In this document: piece by piece, positions 61,041 through 64,000 of the stretch
Layout of the letters: each line of letters begins with the position of its first letter
Numbering within the stretch: position 1 is the first letter of the stretch
Assembly (NCBI GenBank): GCA_038216465.1
Contig: JBBQQC010000002.1
Span: 1 to 64,000 of the forward strand
Origin: JACCZX01 sp038216465
GTDB taxonomy: Bacteria > Pseudomonadota > Gammaproteobacteria > Burkholderiales > Burkholderiaceae_F
DNA: 64,000 nucleotides
Reading direction: 5' to 3'
Notes under the pieces: model-generated
What the model was told of the DNA's origin: nothing
Database searches by the model: none
Seen by the model: the letters and a program-made list of their open reading frames with translations, nothing else
Made by a program: the position numbers and the translations under genes

Positions 61041-63215
61041 TTAACCGAGTTTTATCAAGCGTCGAAGTTCATTGATCGGATTCGACTTCAACACGTCGAT
61101 CAGGTTGTTGAACTGATCAGTCCAAAGCGAAAAGTTGGGGTTCGGTTCGATCGCCTCAACTACTTCCTCGAGTCGTTCATCATCGAACGGCGCCGATGTC
61201 CGGGCCAGTAATACCCAGTCGGTCAGCGACGCCGAGCTGTCGTCGGGCACATCGGTAACAAGCCTTGCCTCGAGACCATTGGCTTGCGCGATGTTCGCCA
61301 GCACCGGCTTCAGATCGAGAAAGCGGTTCGAGATGTGATACGCAAGGATGCCGTCGGGCTTCAGGTGCTTGAAAAAAAGCTGCGCCGCCTCCGATGTGAT
61401 CAGATGTACCGGAATCGAGTCGCTCGCAAACGCGTCGACTGCCAGCACGTCGTACCGCTGCAGTGCTCCGGCCAACAGCTCGCGCTCCATCGACAGCCGC
61501 GCGTCGCCGATCACGAATTCGATCGCCGCCGGTGACGAATTCAGATACGAAAACTGGTTCTTTGCCAGCGCCAGCACATCGGGATCGAGCTCGTAAAAAC
61601 GCACGACGTCGCCGGCGCGCCCGTACGCCGACAAGGTGCCGACACCGAGTCCGACAAATCCCAACCTGACGGGGCCGGCACTCTGCTTGGCTTCGATCGC
61701 GCGGCCGACGCCGGACGTGCGTGCGTAGTACGTACCCGGTTCGAGACGCCTAGGATTGATCGTCAGCTGCTCGCCGTGCAAGATCACGCCGTGCATCAGC
61801 CGCCGCACCTGCTGTTCGCCCTGGCCTTGTTCTTTGATACGCAATGTGCCGTAGAAGTTGCGATGCATGTACACGACGTCATCGCGCAAGAAGCCGATGT
61901 ACTCGCTGCCGAACCAGGCCGTGGCAAGTGTCGCTACGATTGCCGGCCCGATTAGCCAGCGCGTCTTACGCGCGATGAGCACCGCGAGCGAACAGAGCAG
62001 CACGAGCGCAACCGGCAACTCGAAGTACGTCGGAAAAACGCGCGGTGCAACCAGGCCGACCAGCATGCCGCCGAGCGCACCGCCGAGTGAGATCGTCAGA
62101 TAAAACTGTGTCAGGTAGCGCGGTACCGGCTTGCTCAAAGCCAGCTCGCCGTTGCAGAAAAATGCCGCCATCATCATGCCGACCGTATAAAGCGGCACCG
62201 CGAGGCTGACGTCGAGCACGCCCTTGTTGGCCGATAAGCCGGCCGCCATCGCGACCAGCAGCAGCAAAGTGGGGAAAAGGAACCACGTACGTTGATACCA
62301 GCCGCGTCCGTCGCGGCCTTCAAACGCGACGACGAACGTCAACAGGTACAACGACAGCGGCAGCACCCAAAGAAACGGCACCGTCGCAATGTTCTGCGTG
62401 ATATGACTCGTGGTCGCCAACAGAAGCACCGAGCCAAGGGCGGCAAACGCGAGCCATAGTGCGTAGTCGCCCATTCGCGGCGCCGGCCCTTCGGCTTCGG
62501 TCTTGATCGTGCGCGCGGCCGCCTCGCCGGCCGCATGAGAAGCCTTCCACGCCGATCCGGCGCAGGTCACGGCGAATACCGCGTACCCGATGCTCCACAC
62601 GATCGATTGCGCATGCGATGTCGAAAAGGGCTCGATCGCAAAAGGAAATGCCAGCAGGCCAACTAGCGATCCGAAGTTCGACAACGCAAACAGCCGATAA
62701 ACACTTTTTTCGGGAAAACGGGGCGCGATCCACTTTTGCAGCAACGGACCGGTGGACGACAACAGAAAGTACGGCAGCCCGATCGTGGCGACCAGCAGCG
62801 CGACGATGCCGAGCGCCGCATCACCGCCCGCGGCGGGCTTCAGCGTCTCGTTCGGAATGATCGGCAGAAACAGCAGGCTCAGCGCAAGCAGCGCAATGTG
62901 CAGCCGCGCTTGCTGCCGGGGCGACAGATAGCGCGTCGTCAGATGCGAATACGTGTAGCCCGCGAGCAGAGCGACCTGAAAAAAAACAAGGCAGGTGGTC
63001 CACACCGCAGATGTGCCGCCAAACCACGGCAGGATCTGCTTGGCGATGATCGGCTGCACCAGGAACAGCAGAAAAGCCGACAGCAGAATCGTGGAGGCGA
63101 AAAGCGGCACGGGAATGTGATTACCGGAAGTTACGGCGGGCCAGTTAAAGCGTGAAACACGACGGAAAAACGACCGGCGGCGCGACGGGCGCGCGATTGT
63201 CGCATGGGTCCACAC
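61041..63215 (-). CDS. Fused membrane domain / spermidine synthase-like protein
   Basis: A 724-aa fusion: about twelve to fourteen helices (residues 35-440, MFS-like, PVPLFASTILLSAFLLFLVQP) followed by a Rossmann methyltransferase-fold spermidine-synthase-like domain (about 490-720) with VGLGVGTLSAYGR, ELDPDVLALAK and VLAVDAFASDSIPVHL. Such fused proteins are common in proteobacteria, but enzymatic activity on polyamines is usually not shown. It starts with GTG 63215; GTG 63110 (PLFASTI) is the better family start by alignment. Confidence 0.85.
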   Translation of the reverse strand: MWTHATIARPSRRRSFFRRVSRFNWPAVTSGNHIPVPLFASTILLSAFLLFLVQPIIAKQILPWFGGTSAVWTTCLVFFQVALLAGYTYSHLTTRYLSPRQQARLHIALLALSLLFLPIIPNETLKPAAGGDAALGIVALLVATIGLPYFLLSSTGPLLQKWIAPRFPEKSVYRLFALSNFGSLVGLLAFPFAIEPFSTSHAQSIVWSIGYAVFAVTCAGSAWKASHAAGEAAARTIKTEAEGPAPRMGDYALWLAFAALGSVLLLATTSHITQNIATVPFLWVLPLSLYLLTFVVAFEGRDGRGWYQRTWFLFPTLLLLVAMAAGLSANKGVLDVSLAVPLYTVGMMMAAFFCNGELALSKPVPRYLTQFYLTISLGGALGGMLVGLVAPRVFPTYFELPVALVLLCSLAVLIARKTRWLIGPAIVATLATAWFGSEYIGFLRDDVVYMHRNFYGTLRIKEQGQGEQQVRRLMHGVILHGEQLTINPRRLEPGTYYARTSGVGRAIEAKQSAGPVRLGFVGLGVGTLSAYGRAGDVVRFYELDPDVLALAKNQFSYLNSSPAAIEFVIGDARLSMERELLAGALQRYDVLAVDAFASDSIPVHLITSEAAQLFFKHLKPDGILAYHISNRFLDLKPVLANIAQANGLEARLVTDVPDDSSASLTDWVLLARTSAPFDDERLEEVVEAIEPNPNFSLWTDQFNNLIDVLKSNPINELRRLIKLG

Positions 63216-63322
63216 GCCACCTGGGGCCGGTTGGCAGGCACGGGCACGATAAGCGCACCGAAACCTCGCTTTTCATGACCTCGCGCGTTTAAGGCGGGGG
63301 CGCGCGCCGCCGAAGATCAGGT

Positions 63323-64000
63323 ATGGACGGCTCCCTCCTCCGGCACGACGACGCCACTCAACATGCTGTCGAGCAAGGCGTGGCGCTGGACCACCTCCGT
63401 CTGGGCTGGCGACCGATTGTGGCGCGCGACCGCCGCGTTCGTGGCGTGCGGATCGAAATCAAGACGATGTGCGGTGCGGTGGAGGCGGCTTCGATCGCGA
63501 CGACTGGCGCCGTGCTGGCAGCGTTGTCGGAATACACCCTGTCGCCTGCGCGTGGACTCGTCGTGCTCGCACCGGCGCCGTTGTCACTGGATTCCGATTT
63601 GAAGGCAATCGGCGAGGTGAACGGGAAGGGAAACGTAATGCTCGAACTCAGTGCCGAGGCATTAAGTGAGCGCCATTGGCCACTGATCGAGGCGGCGCAT
63701 CGAGGCGGAGCCAGGTTCGTGCTGCGCAAATCAGCGAATCGGCTGCCGCGCGATTCACAGCGGCTGTTCGCGGCAGTCGTCGATGGGGCTGATTTCGACA
63801 AGGCGTGCGACGGTGCGCCGGCCGTATGGGTGCGCGACGTTCATTCGCGCGCCGATGTCGAAACGGCACTGGCTCGTGGTGCGCAGGCGACGATTGGCTG
63901 GCCGCTCGACGAACCGATGGTGGAACCGTCGGCGGGTCTGGAGCCGACCCGGCGGGCGGTGCTCGATATTGTTCGGTTGATTCAGGCCGATGCCGACGTG
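63323..64000 (+). CDS. YuxH/HDOD-like signalling protein, N-terminal part (3' end outside window)
   Basis: The frame runs from ATG 63323 (DGSLLRHDDATQHAVEQG) to the right edge without a stop, 226 codons. It has EAL-like segments (LDHLRLGWRPIVARDRRVRGVRIEIK, LSPARGLVVLAPAPLSLD, MLELSAEALSERHW, then IGWPLDEPMVEPSAGLEPTRRAVLDIVRLIQAD). That last part is typical of EAL-HDOD (YuxH-type) proteins, whose EAL domain is degenerate. Start and frame are set by composition; a distinct ribosome site is not visible. Confidence 0.65.
   Translation, partial: MDGSLLRHDDATQHAVEQGVALDHLRLGWRPIVARDRRVRGVRIEIKTMCGAVEAASIATTGAVLAALSEYTLSPARGLVVLAPAPLSLDSDLKAIGEVNGKGNVMLELSAEALSERHWPLIEAAHRGGARFVLRKSANRLPRDSQRLFAAVVDGADFDKACDGAPAVWVRDVHSRADVETALARGAQATIGWPLDEPMVEPSAGLEPTRRAVLDIVRLIQADADV

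Noticed and set aside
63358..63801. 147-aa minus-strand frame near the right end
   Set aside because: It is the shadow of the open plus-strand EAL-HDOD-like gene, which has sensible composition and motifs.
1..64000. CRISPR arrays, insertion sequences, tRNA or rRNA genes
   Set aside because: No direct repeat arrays, transposase motifs, cloverleaf structures or rRNA-like sequence were recognised by eye.

Overview
The window looks like chromosomal DNA of a GC-rich betaproteobacterium (Burkholderiales or a related order). This rests on the family mix: a 180-kDa-type NAD-glutamate dehydrogenase, Cus/Czc-type metal clusters with small CopL-like secreted proteins, a DUF2282/DUF692/DUF2063/DoxX operon under a SigF-NrsF pair, and a MerT / GDCCVxC gene set. 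The assignment is inferred from gene content only; no rRNA, tRNA, insertion sequence or CRISPR array was recognised.

Layout. 1-8.3 kb is housekeeping: the end of a hypothetical gene, an ECF sigma factor with a membrane anti-sigma-like partner, a DnaQ-exonuclease/GIY-YIG nuclease, and NAD-glutamate dehydrogenase. 8.4-15 kb is a periplasmic copper cluster: a DUF305 protein, a CopL-like protein, an outer-membrane efflux lipoprotein, a multicopper oxidase, cupredoxin, CusF-like, MerC-like and GOLD-like proteins, then an oppositely oriented Csp3-type copper storage protein. 15.3-23.1 kb is one eight-gene minus-strand operon for uptake and breakdown of an unidentified amino acid. 23.2-34.7 kb holds a His-tailed EamA exporter, cusCBA, a tiny Met-rich membrane peptide, a BNR-type protein, two c-type cytochromes and a CcdA-like protein.

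34.9-42.9 kb is a bufferin (copper-binding RiPP) locus: bufABCD-like genes, a peroxiredoxin, an ATP-grasp ligase, the decayed fused remains of a second bufA/doxX, an orphan ECF sigma factor, and sigF-nrsF. Four promoters here share the exact architecture GTAAC(C/A)-N16-CGA(A/C): before bufA, before the orphan ECF gene, at sigF itself, and before a small repeat protein. They define a local SigF regulon.

42.9-49.5 kb is a mercury/copper module. A textbook mer operator drives merT, a merP whose GMTCxxC motif reads GMT-TGA-GSC, and a GDCCVxC protein. The merP frame is otherwise intact and the TGA is followed, after exactly 11 nt, by a perfect 6-bp stem with a GU-containing loop, so it is best read as a selenoprotein. 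A MerR-family gene then diverges from a copper P1B-ATPase across a ZntR-like operator; the same ACTCYG-N10-CRGAGT dyad sits before the cytochrome c gene at 32.26 kb. CopZ and a second P1B-ATPase with CPD instead of CPC follow.

49.7-57.8 kb is a carbon/lipid segment: PAP2-LssY, acetate kinase, phosphoketolase, HAD phosphatase, a broken DUF2090 gene and a GH144-type enzyme. 57.9-64 kb holds a ferredoxin-IscA fusion, a helix-turn-helix regulator, a lipoprotein hydrolase, a SET protein, a membrane/spermidine-synthase fusion, and the start of a YuxH/HDOD-like gene that leaves the window.
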